Assembly (NCBI RefSeq): GCF_012027615.1
Contig: NZ_SNUT01000002.1
Location: forward strand, 124,001-188,000
Direction: 5' to 3'
Origin: Thermococcus sp. 21S7
GTDB lineage: Archaea > Methanobacteriota_B > Thermococci > Thermococcales > Thermococcaceae
DNA: 64,000 nucleotides
Position 1 is the stretch's first letter. Each line of letters begins with the position of its first letter. Position numbers and translations under genes: made by a program. Of this stretch, positions 23,700 to 30,554 are shown piece by piece. The notes under the pieces were generated by a model, which was not told the origin of the DNA, made no database searches, and worked only from the letters and a program-made list of their open reading frames with translations.

Positions 23700-24512
23700 T
23701 CAGAACGCCCCGCTTCCAGGGCCGCATATCTTTGCGAAAGGACAGACCGAGCAGTCCTCGGTGTACGGCTTGAGGTATGGCTCGCCCTTGATGGCCTTCG
23801 TTATCTCCTTCGCCCGCTCCATTGCCTCATCGTCCCCCTCAAGGACGAGGGTGACGCTTCCTTCAGCTCCGCCCGCTCCGCCTGCCGCTATCGGAATCGC
23901 CTCCACGTCCGCCAGAATCCTGTAGGCTTCAACCTCCGTAACGGGGTGGGAGTGCGGTATCGGCACTAGGGCTGAGTAAAGCCCGGTTCCCCAGTCGAAG
24001 GAGTAGATGCCGGTGAGCTTGGCGCTCTCCTCGACCGGCGTCGGCACGAACTTCTCAAGGCTTACAGGTGTTATCGTGAAGACGCCCTTGGTTATAGTCC
24101 ATCCAAAGGTTTTTCCTATCGTTCCCCCGTCGGGAGCCGCTGCAAAAACTGCCACGTTCCAGTTGATGTCGATCGCGTTGGCACCTTTGATAAAGACGTC
24201 CTTCGGCCCCATCCTCTTGAGGGCCTCCAGAGGATCGTCGAAGGGCTCTCCCTTGTACAGAACAAGGTGCTTGGGCCAGGTTGCCTTTGGGGTAACGCAG
24301 GTTCTTCCCTTACTGATAATGCCGACGGTCCACTTCTCCTTCTCTATCTTCTCTCCGAGTATCTCCTCGGCCACATAGGCGGCTGTTGTGCCGGTGGCTA
24401 TGTAAACGAAGCCGTGTTTGAGGGCGTGCTGAACTTCGGGCATGGCAACGACGGCCTTTGCGATGAGCTTTTTGCTCTCGGGTGGGGTAAGGGTAACCAG
24501 GGCCCTTTTCAT
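23700..24512 (-). CDS. conserved protein with C-terminal cysteine cluster, unknown function
   Basis: About 270 residues beginning MKRALVTLTPPESKKLIAKAVVAMPEVQHAL. Motifs such as VYIATGTTAAYVAEEILGE, VGIISKGRTCVTP, DVFIKGANAIDINWNVAVFAAAPDGGTIGKTFG and AIPIAAGGAGGAEGSV suggest a Rossmann-like or phosphate-binding fold. It ends in CSVCPFAKICGPG, a four-cysteine cluster that could hold Fe-S. I recall similar proteins in methanogens and Thermococcales, without a known activity. The ATG follows GGTGATTCTT. Located beside the redox regulon but with its own start. Confidence 0.65.
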   Translation of the reverse strand: MKRALVTLTPPESKKLIAKAVVAMPEVQHALKHGFVYIATGTTAAYVAEEILGEKIEKEKWTVGIISKGRTCVTPKATWPKHLVLYKGEPFDDPLEALKRMGPKDVFIKGANAIDINWNVAVFAAAPDGGTIGKTFGWTITKGVFTITPVSLEKFVPTPVEESAKLTGIYSFDWGTGLYSALVPIPHSHPVTEVEAYRILADVEAIPIAAGGAGGAEGSVTLVLEGDDEAMERAKEITKAIKGEPYLKPYTEDCSVCPFAKICGPGSGAF

Positions 24513-24583
24513 AAGAATCACCGACATTAAAATCTCCATCGAAACATATTAACTTTCCCTTAGCCGAACCGAGAAGCCTTAGC

Positions 24584-24970
24584 TCAGCCGAAAAGTTCGA
24601 GGCATACGCTGCATTCCGCGGGATTCACCTCTGGATCGATTTTTGAATGGAACTGGCAGACGTATCCCTTTCCAAGCATCTCGACGGAGATTTCCACCAG
24701 CTTCCTGTGTACCTTGTACTCACTCGGTTTTTTCTTAATGATCTCGTCGGCAAATGAACGAAGCTCGTTATCTATGTCTGGAAACTGGGAAACGTCCATC
24801 AATGCGCCCCTGTCCATCCGGAGATAGCGGGAAACCGCCGACTGGGTTATGTGGAGAAGCTGGGCTATCTCGGTCTGCTTCAGGCCGTTTTCGTAGAGTA
24901 TCTCAACAAGCCTCCGCCTGAGTGAGGGATACACGTAGCGCGAGGCCACTTCGAAAGCGTTGGTCTTCAT
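24584..24970 (-). CDS. HTH regulator with C-terminal cysteines, proposed master of the Hcp regulon
   Basis: About 128 residues starting MKTNAFEVASRYVYPSLRRRLVEILYENG. The helix-turn-helix is LKQTEIAQLLHITQSAVSRYLRMDRG (about residues 30-55). The C-terminus carries YVCQFH...NPAECSVCLE, three cysteines and a histidine that could bind Fe-S or sense NO or oxidants. The ATG is about 28 bases after TTTAAATA, so leaderless; the longer open frame from 25045 starts inside an operator and is less likely. It is divergent to hcp, with palindromes between them. Regulator role is inferred from position and motif. Confidence 0.75.
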   Translation of the reverse strand: MKTNAFEVASRYVYPSLRRRLVEILYENGLKQTEIAQLLHITQSAVSRYLRMDRGALMDVSQFPDIDNELRSFADEIIKKKPSEYKVHRKLVEISVEMLGKGYVCQFHSKIDPEVNPAECSVCLELFG

Positions 24971-25031
24971 GGTATCCTTTATGACGCGTGGAATATTTAA
25001 ACCTTTCTGCCAAGCCTTTTGGGATGTTGTT

Positions 25032-25045
25032 ATGACATAAGTCAT
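25032..25045. promoter_or_regulatory. palindromic operator 1 of the Hcp regulon
   Basis: ATGACATAAGTCAT, in the space between the HTH regulator and hcp, about 35 bases upstream of the regulator's TATA. One of four copies of ATGACAYNNGTCAT found only at the promoters of this cluster. Confidence 0.6.
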
Positions 25046-25111
25046 ATAACCCCTTTAGGTTAAGAAACCGCAAGATTTTTATGAAGGTCACTTCATCTAT
25101 AATCGAAGGAT

Positions 25112-25125
25112 ATGACACGTGTCAT
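25112..25125. promoter_or_regulatory. palindromic operator 2, hcp promoter
   Basis: ATGACACGTGTCAT, a perfect 14-base palindrome just after the predicted hcp transcription start (TATA GATTTTTATG at 25074-25083). Its position suggests repression. Confidence 0.68.
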
Positions 25126-25142
25126 AAAAGGAGGGATTGAAG

Positions 25143-26510
25143 ATGATAAAGGTGCCTGAGAATTTGGACATGCTCTGCAACCAGTGCTCGATGAGTCTGG
25201 CCGGAGGATGTACGGTAAGGGGAGTCTGCGGTAAAGACCCCGACCTCAACTCGCTCCAGGAGGCCCTTCTGTACGGTATAAAGGGAACCGCGGCCTACTA
25301 CTACCACGCCCTTGAGGTCGGCTACGACGACCCTAGAATAGGTCACTTTTTGGCTGAGGCGCTTTACTCGACCCTGACCAACGTGAACTTCGACAAAAAC
25401 CGCTTCCTTGAGCTTATCCTCGAAAACGGAAGGGTTCACCTTGAGGCCATGAAGCTCCTCGACAAAGCTTACGTTGAAACCTTCGGAAGGCCTGAGCCGG
25501 TTGAAGTTCCGACCGGAACGGCCGACGGGCACGGCATACTCGTTACCGGCCACAGCTACAAAGCCCTGCACGAACTCCTCAGGCAGATTGAAGAGATGGG
25601 CCTTGAGGAAGAGCTCAAGGTTTACACCCACGCGGAGATGTTCCCAGCCCATGCATACCCCGAGCTGAGGAAGTTCAAAGCGCTTTACGGCAACTGGGGA
25701 GGCTCGTGGCTCTACCAGAAGAAGGAATTCGCGGAGTTTCCGGGAGTGATCCTGGGAACAAGCAACTGTGTCCAGCAGCCGACGAAGGCGTATCAGGATA
25801 GAATCTTCACCGTCGGAATAGCGGGCCTTGAGGGAGTTCCCCACATCGAGGACTACAACTTCGAGCCGCTCATAAAGCGCGCCCTTGAGACGCCGAAGAT
25901 GCAGGCTTACGACGGCGGAAAGCTCCTCACCGGCTTCCACCACACTAACGTCCTCGCCATGAAGGACAAACTGATAGAGCTCATCCAGGAGGGCAAGATA
26001 AGGCACATCTTCGTCGTGGGCGGCTGTGATACGCCGCACAAGGGCATGGGCTACTACGAGAGGCTCACCGAGCTGATTCCAAAGGATGCGCTGATACTCT
26101 CCGCGGCATGCGGCAAGTTCCGCTACAACAGGCGCAACTACGGCGAAATCGAGGGGATTCCGAGGTTCCTCGACTTCGGCCAGTGCAACAACGTGTACTC
26201 AATAATCGAGATTGCAATAGCACTCGCGAACGAGCTCGGAACGGATGTGAACTCCCTGCCGGTAAGCATAGTTCTGAGCTGGATGGAGCAGAAGGCCATA
26301 GCGATACTCTACTCGCTCCTCTACCTGGGAATCAAAGGCATCTACATCGGACCGAAGCCGCCGGAGTTTCTGACTCAGGGGGTCTTTGAAATCCTTAGGA
26401 GGCAGTTTGACCTCAGGCTTATCGGTGACCCGGAGGCTGACCTCAGGGACATGCTGAGCAGGGGAACAAAGGTAGAAGAGGGTTCGCCCCTCGCTGAGGA
26501 GCTTGATTGA
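25143..26510 (+). CDS. hcp: hydroxylamine reductase / hybrid cluster protein, short class
   Basis: About 455 residues, shorter than the 540-550 of enterobacterial Hcp and like the short class in thermophiles that lacks part of the helical domain. N-terminal cluster ligands are C12, C15, C23 and C29 (CNQCSMSLAGGC...GVC). Hybrid-cluster contexts follow: GTADGHGILVTGHS, LGTSNCVQQP, VVGGCDTPHKG, SAACGKFRYN and a later Glu in SWMEQKA. Hcp reduces NO or hydroxylamine and protects against nitrosative stress. The ATG follows GGAGGG. Palindrome ATGACACGTGTCAT lies in its leader. Confidence 0.93.
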   Translation: MIKVPENLDMLCNQCSMSLAGGCTVRGVCGKDPDLNSLQEALLYGIKGTAAYYYHALEVGYDDPRIGHFLAEALYSTLTNVNFDKNRFLELILENGRVHLEAMKLLDKAYVETFGRPEPVEVPTGTADGHGILVTGHSYKALHELLRQIEEMGLEEELKVYTHAEMFPAHAYPELRKFKALYGNWGGSWLYQKKEFAEFPGVILGTSNCVQQPTKAYQDRIFTVGIAGLEGVPHIEDYNFEPLIKRALETPKMQAYDGGKLLTGFHHTNVLAMKDKLIELIQEGKIRHIFVVGGCDTPHKGMGYYERLTELIPKDALILSAACGKFRYNRRNYGEIEGIPRFLDFGQCNNVYSIIEIAIALANELGTDVNSLPVSIVLSWMEQKAIAILYSLLYLGIKGIYIGPKPPEFLTQGVFEILRRQFDLRLIGDPEADLRDMLSRGTKVEEGSPLAEELD

Positions 26511-26514
26511 TTTT

Positions 26515-26994
26515 TTACTTTTTCTTTTCCAGCCCTTTCAGTTCTTCCATCATCTCTTTGAACTTCTCGTCGTTCATTCCGATGAGTCTCTTGGCATCCC
26601 TCAGGGTTATCGTCCTCGCGAGGGTCTTTCTCATCTCGGGATTCTCAAGGGGCGAGAAGCCGTACTTCACCAGGATTTTGAGGGATTCCGGATAGGTCTT
26701 TAGGAGCTTGCCCACGTTGGTTTCCTCCGTTATTTTGTCCAGCTTATCGTCGCACTCCTTGACTTCCATCGTAAGCTCCTTGGAGTTCTCGGTCTTGGTT
26801 ATCCTGAGCACGAATGCCCCGCCAACTTCTTTCAGTTCAACCCGATAACCGGCTTCCTCAAGTTTTCCCAGCATGTCAACGAAGGGCTTGTCGCCTATGA
26901 CTTCAAGCGTTTCCCCCACCTGAAGCTTTCCGAGGGACTGGATTATCATAACCGCCGGCTGGGGAGGCTGTAACCCACGAACGTCAAGCATCAT
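26515..26994 (-). CDS. DUF2249-DUF1858 protein
   Basis: About 159 residues. The N-terminal half (MLDVRGLQPPQPAVMIIQSLGKLQVGETLEVIGDKPF) is TusA/DUF2249-like; the C-terminal half (TNVGKLLKTYPESLKILVKYGFSPLENPEMRKTLARTITLRDA) is DUF1858. Both domains recur next to hcp and DUF438 genes in anaerobes and may bind ligand or metal. No catalytic residue is evident. Start after GGTGATG. Its promoter carries an operator copy next to the TATA. It converges on hcp with four bases between stops. Confidence 0.8.
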   Translation of the reverse strand: MMLDVRGLQPPQPAVMIIQSLGKLQVGETLEVIGDKPFVDMLGKLEEAGYRVELKEVGGAFVLRITKTENSKELTMEVKECDDKLDKITEETNVGKLLKTYPESLKILVKYGFSPLENPEMRKTLARTITLRDAKRLIGMNDEKFKEMMEELKGLEKKK

Positions 26995-27015
26995 TTTTCA
27001 TCACCGTTCCCTCCT

Positions 27016-27029
27016 ATGACATGCGGCAT
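27016..27029. promoter_or_regulatory. palindromic operator 3, DUF2249/DUF1858 promoter
   Basis: ATGACATGCGGCAT, one mismatch from the palindrome ATGACAYNNGTCAT. It overlaps the edge of the minus-strand TATA (TTTATATG) and the start-site region. Confidence 0.58.
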
Positions 27030-27078
27030 ATAAAGATTGTTGGGCAAATCTGCCCAGAAACGCTTAAAAGTACCCAGT

Positions 27079-27092
27079 ATGACACTTGTCAT
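27079..27092. promoter_or_regulatory. palindromic operator 4, DUF438 promoter
   Basis: ATGACACTTGTCAT, at the predicted start of the DUF438 transcript (TATA CTTAAAAG at 27063-27070). Same motif and same placement as at hcp. Confidence 0.64.
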
Positions 27093-27105
27093 GAAGGTGA
27101 TAAAG

Positions 27106-28446
27106 ATGACTGAGTTGCTGAAGAATCGCGAATACAAGAAGGAGCAGCTGAAGAAGCTTCTCCTTAGAATTCACGCGGGAGAGGACGTGAATAAACTCAA
27201 GGACGAATTCCGCCAGGTTTTGAGCGGCATTTCACCCCTTGAGATTCCAATCATAGAGCAGGAGCTCGTGAAGGAGGGAATCTCCGCTAAGGACATAGCG
27301 AAGATGTGCGACCTGCACGTTGAGCTGTTCAGGGAAGCGGTTGCCGGAACGGAGGAGCTTGAGGAGAAAGACCTGCCCGACGGACACCCGCTCAAGACGC
27401 TCTACCTCGAAAACAAGGAGATAATGAAGGACGCCGAGATGCTCAACCTCTACGCGAGGACTTTGGCAACCACCAAGGACGAGCGCATGAGGAAGGAAAT
27501 CCTCGGTGTCCTGGAGGAGATAGTGGGCAACCTCAGAAAGGTCGGCTTCACCCACTACAACCGGGAGGAGATGCTCACCTTCCCGTACATCGAGCGCCGC
27601 GGTCTGACCGCGATAGCGACGGTTCTCTGGACGAAGCACGACGAGATAAGGTTCATGATAAAGAGGCTTGCCGAGCTTTTGAGGAAGAGGGACGAGATTC
27701 CCTGGGAGGAGTTCGTTGAACGCTTTAAGGAAAAGGCCGGCGAGGCTTCATTCGCGCTGAGCGACATGGTCTTCAGGGAGAACAACATCTACTACCCAAC
27801 CCTCAGGGCGCTGCTCACAGATGGCGAGTGGAAGGCAATAAGAATGCAGGAGGATGAGATCGGTTATTACAAGGTCAACCCCCCCGCTTGGGACCCCGGC
27901 GAGGACGTTAAACCGCTCCATCCATGGGAAATCGACCCTGAACTGAGCGTCGAGGAACTTTTGAACCTTCCAAAGGAGGTTCAGCAGGCATTGAAGGGCA
28001 GGCCGCTGGAATTCGACAAGTCTCAGCTCATGAGAGAGGGCGACATCGACCTCGGAACGGGCTTCGTCAGCCTGGAAGAGCTGAAGGCGATATTCGAGGC
28101 CCTTCCGGTCGATGTGACCTTCATCGACAAGGACGACCGCGTTCGCTTCTTCTCTCCGGGCGAGAGAATATTCACAAGAACCCCCTCCGTGCTCGGGAGG
28201 CCCGTCCAGCTCTGCCACCCGCCGAAGAGCGTCCACATAGTCAACAAGATACTCAAGGCATTCAAGGAGGGCAGAAAGAAGGAGGCAACCTTCTGGCTCA
28301 GGCTCGGACCGAAGTACGTTTACATAAAATACGTGCCTCTCTTTGACAAGGAGGGCAACTATCTGGGAACCCTTGAAATGACCATGGACATCGAGCCGTA
28401 TAAAAGGATTGAGGGCGAGAAGAGACTGCTGGACTGGAGGGATTGA
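27106..28446 (+). CDS. DUF438-hemerythrin-PAS sensor/NO-stress protein
   Basis: About 446 residues in three parts. Residues 1-80 are DUF438 (LLKNREYKKEQLKKLLLRIHAGEDVNKLKDEFRQVL). Residues 90-230 are a hemerythrin-like bundle (HPLKTLYLENKEIM, HYNREEMLTFPYIERRG, TKHDEIRFMIKRL). The C-terminal PAS-like domain (LPVDVTFIDKDDRVRFFSPGERIF...LGRPVQLCHPPKSVHIVNKIL) has a CHPP histidine that may bind heme or iron. Such proteins accompany hcp in many anaerobes and are thought to handle NO or damaged Fe-S clusters. The start is after GGTGAT; the longer frame begins before the operator. Confidence 0.84.
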   Translation: MTELLKNREYKKEQLKKLLLRIHAGEDVNKLKDEFRQVLSGISPLEIPIIEQELVKEGISAKDIAKMCDLHVELFREAVAGTEELEEKDLPDGHPLKTLYLENKEIMKDAEMLNLYARTLATTKDERMRKEILGVLEEIVGNLRKVGFTHYNREEMLTFPYIERRGLTAIATVLWTKHDEIRFMIKRLAELLRKRDEIPWEEFVERFKEKAGEASFALSDMVFRENNIYYPTLRALLTDGEWKAIRMQEDEIGYYKVNPPAWDPGEDVKPLHPWEIDPELSVEELLNLPKEVQQALKGRPLEFDKSQLMREGDIDLGTGFVSLEELKAIFEALPVDVTFIDKDDRVRFFSPGERIFTRTPSVLGRPVQLCHPPKSVHIVNKILKAFKEGRKKEATFWLRLGPKYVYIKYVPLFDKEGNYLGTLEMTMDIEPYKRIEGEKRLLDWRD

Positions 28447-28447
28447 G

Positions 28448-28759
28448 ATGATAGTTGTTAGGGTTGAAGACGCCCCGCGGGTTGACAACCCCCACGGAGT
28501 GGACGTGAGAAAGCTGATGGATGAGAAAAGTGCCCAGATATTTTACATAACCCTGAAGCCGGGGGAGAGCCTGAAGAGACACACAACGCCGGTTGATGCG
28601 TTCATCTATGTCCTTAAGGGCAGGGGCATCGTAGAGGTCGGTGATGAGAGGGCAGAGGTTAAGAAGGGAACCGCCGTATATCTCCCGAAGGAAGTGCCGC
28701 ACGCGGTCTCCAACGGGGGAAGCCTCGACATGACATTCCTCGTTATCAAGGTGATGTAA
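28448..28759 (+). CDS. small cupin-domain protein
   Basis: About 103 residues of a single beta barrel. Cupin motif 1 is degenerate (GESLKRHTTPVDAFIYVLKGRG, one His and no clear Glu), motif 2 is YLPKEVPHAVSNGG with one His, so metal binding is uncertain. Starts one base after the DUF438 stop and abuts the M24 gene, so it is co-transcribed with the regulon. Function unknown; small cupins often bind metabolites or metal. Confidence 0.82.
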   Translation: MIVVRVEDAPRVDNPHGVDVRKLMDEKSAQIFYITLKPGESLKRHTTPVDAFIYVLKGRGIVEVGDERAEVKKGTAVYLPKEVPHAVSNGGSLDMTFLVIKVM

Positions 28760-29836
28760 ATGCGCGGAAATCCTGAAATTTTCAAAAGACGGGTGGAGCG
28801 CTTTCAGGAACTCCTCAGGGAGAACGAGATAGATGGAGCGGTTATCAGAACCCTTTCCAGCTTCATATATTTCACCGGAACCAAGTGGCTCAGGCCGAGC
28901 CTCCTCATCCCGGCGGAGGGCGAACCCGTGGTTTACGTCGTCAAAGGTGAGGCGGAGCTTTTCAGGGAGAAGAGCTGGATTGAAAACGTTGTGGAGTTCC
29001 AAAAGGTAGAGGACCTTATGGCCGGTGTCGTAAGCTGGATCCACAGGAACGGGATGAGCAGGGTCGGCCTTGAGTTTGGCGTTGAGAGGGACGCCTACCT
29101 GATATTCCTCAAGATATTCGAGCGCCTCAACCCCACGATTGAGATAGTTGACGTTCTTGACCTCACAATGAGCCTGAGGATGGTGAAGGATGACTGGGAA
29201 CTGGACAACATCAGGAAGGCAGGGAAGATAGCCGTTAAGGGAATGAAGGTCGCCGAGGAGGTCATAAAGCCCGGACTGAGTGAGCTTGAGATAGCGGCGG
29301 AGGTAGTCAAGGAGCTCATGCTCAACGGAAGCGAGGATCCCAAGGTCTACGTTTCAACTACGCCCAGGGCTCATGCCGAACCGTTCCGCGACCTGAGGGT
29401 TCCGGAGAACGGCGTCGTTACCGTCGTCATCGGGGCGGACTGGAACAGCTATTATGCTAACATGGCCAGAACCTTCATCGTTGGAGAGCCGGGCGAAAGG
29501 GTCAGAAGGGCCATTGAAGTCAAGGAAGAGGCCTACAGGATTGCGCTTGAGGAAACTAAGGTTGGAGTTCCACTGAGCGCCGTCGAGAAGAAGCTCGCGA
29601 ACTTCTTTAAGGAGAAGGGATTCGCCGACGCTTACATAGCCGGCTACACCCACGGTGTCGGCCTTCTCATCGAGGAGCCGCCTATAGCGACGATAGTCGT
29701 CCCCCAGAGGGCCGCAAAGGTTCAGGAAAACATGGTTCTGACGGTTATCCACTCGCCGCTGATGATTCCGGAGGGCGCGATAAAGCACGAAGACACTTAC
29801 ATCGTCAAAAAGGATGGGCTTGAGAGGGTAACCTGA
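28760..29836 (+). CDS. M24 (aminopeptidase P/prolidase) family protein lacking metal ligands
   Basis: About 358 residues: a creatinase-like N-domain (residues 1-130) and a pita-bread M24 domain. The catalytic set of prolidase is two Asp, one His and two Glu. Here the first Asp position reads VIGADWNSYYANMARTF (Val and Asn where Asp should be), the His is kept (THGVGLLIEEPP), the next Glu position is VLTVIHSPLM (His), and only the last, KHEDTYIV, is normal. So it probably is not a normal dimetal peptidase. It starts directly after the cupin stop and ends the regulon transcript. Confidence 0.8.
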   Translation: MRGNPEIFKRRVERFQELLRENEIDGAVIRTLSSFIYFTGTKWLRPSLLIPAEGEPVVYVVKGEAELFREKSWIENVVEFQKVEDLMAGVVSWIHRNGMSRVGLEFGVERDAYLIFLKIFERLNPTIEIVDVLDLTMSLRMVKDDWELDNIRKAGKIAVKGMKVAEEVIKPGLSELEIAAEVVKELMLNGSEDPKVYVSTTPRAHAEPFRDLRVPENGVVTVVIGADWNSYYANMARTFIVGEPGERVRRAIEVKEEAYRIALEETKVGVPLSAVEKKLANFFKEKGFADAYIAGYTHGVGLLIEEPPIATIVVPQRAAKVQENMVLTVIHSPLMIPEGAIKHEDTYIVKKDGLERVT

Positions 29837-29970
29837 GGGGCATTCCCTGTTCATTTTTCTCCCGCAGGTTCCGGCACCGTACACCGGTGTGGCCCAAATT
29901 TTGCAAAGGCACACATTATCCCCCGCTTCTTTATAAACCCCGGTTTTTCTTTTTTGCCTGCCGAGTTTGA

Positions 29971-29984
29971 TTAGGTTGGCCTAA
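29971..29984. promoter_or_regulatory. DtxR-type operator 1 upstream of feo
   Basis: TTAGGTTGGCCTAA, a palindrome with arms TTAGG and CCTAA, 14 bases. It resembles iron-dependent DtxR/MDR1 sites of Thermococcales. A TATA-like CTTTATAAACC lies about 40 bases upstream, behind a T-rich stretch that may end the preceding transcript. Confidence 0.6.
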
Positions 29985-30030
29985 TTATCACCTATTTTAA
30001 CTTCAAAGGTTACTTTTACAAATAGAAAGA

Positions 30031-30047
30031 CTTTTAAGGTGCCCTAA
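30031..30047. promoter_or_regulatory. feo promoter TATA overlapped by DtxR-type operator 2
   Basis: CTTTTAAGG is the likely TATA. The overlapping TTAAGGTGCCCTAA (30034-30047) has nine of ten arm positions of TTAGG-N4-CCTAA. A repressor here would block TBP. Confidence 0.55.
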
Positions 30048-30064
30048 TTCATATTGCCACGTTG

Positions 30065-30078
30065 TTAGGAAAGCCTAA
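30065..30078. promoter_or_regulatory. DtxR-type operator 3 upstream of feoA
   Basis: TTAGGAAAGCCTAA, perfect arms TTAGG and CCTAA, just past the predicted feo transcription start. With the other two copies it makes an iron-responsive promoter likely. Confidence 0.65.
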
Positions 30079-30112
30079 CTACAATCGCCAGCCTTGTACA
30101 GGAGGTGGTTCG

Positions 30113-30340
30113 ATGCGGCTGGACGAAGTTCCCGTCGGTTCGACCGTCAGGGTAAGGAAGCTCTGCGGGGGCCCGATACTGAAGTTCATGGAGATGGGGG
30201 TGCTCCCGGGAACTGAAGTGAGGGTTCTCAAGAAGGCGCCGCTCGGTGACCCGATAGAGGTGGAGCTCCGGGGCTACCGCCTGTCGCTCAGGAAGGAGGA
30301 AGCGGAGTGCCTGGAGGTGGTTCCCTGTGGTTCCCCTTAA
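30113..30340 (+). CDS. feoA: FeoA family protein, first copy
   Basis: About 75 residues with the SH3-like FeoA fold: MRLDEVPVGSTVRVRKLCGGPILKFMEMGVLPGTEVRVLKKAPLGDPIEVELRGYRLSLRKEEAECLEV. The pattern MEMGVLPGTEV is diagnostic. FeoA assists or regulates FeoB in ferrous iron uptake at the cytoplasmic face. The ATG follows GGAGGTGG; 17 upstream codons in the frame are not used. It overlaps the second feoA. Confidence 0.88.
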   Translation: MRLDEVPVGSTVRVRKLCGGPILKFMEMGVLPGTEVRVLKKAPLGDPIEVELRGYRLSLRKEEAECLEVVPCGSP

Positions 30341-30554
30341 CTTTATCGAGCCGGGGAGGCGCGTCAGGCTCGTCAGGGTCTGGGGGAGGGGAATATCCGA
30401 AAGGCTCGCCGAGATGGGCCTCCACCCAGGAAGCGACCTCAGAGTGGTAAGAAACAGCTTCTCCGGCCCCCTCGTTGTCGAGGTCAAGGGCGTTCAGGTG
30501 GCGCTCGGCAGGGGCGTTTCCTCAAGAATCTACGTTGAGGTGATCGGGGAATGA
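30327..30554 (+). CDS. feoA: FeoA family protein, second copy
   Basis: About 75 residues: FIEPGRRVRLVRVWGRGISERLAEMGLHPGSDLRVVRNSFSGPLVVEVKGVQVALGRGVSSRIYVE. Same SH3-like fold with AEMGLHPGSDL. GTG after GGAGGTGG, inside the end of the first copy. It overlaps feoB by ATGA. Two different FeoA proteins may form a mixed complex on FeoB. Confidence 0.88.
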   Translation: MVPLNFIEPGRRVRLVRVWGRGISERLAEMGLHPGSDLRVVRNSFSGPLVVEVKGVQVALGRGVSSRIYVEVIGE

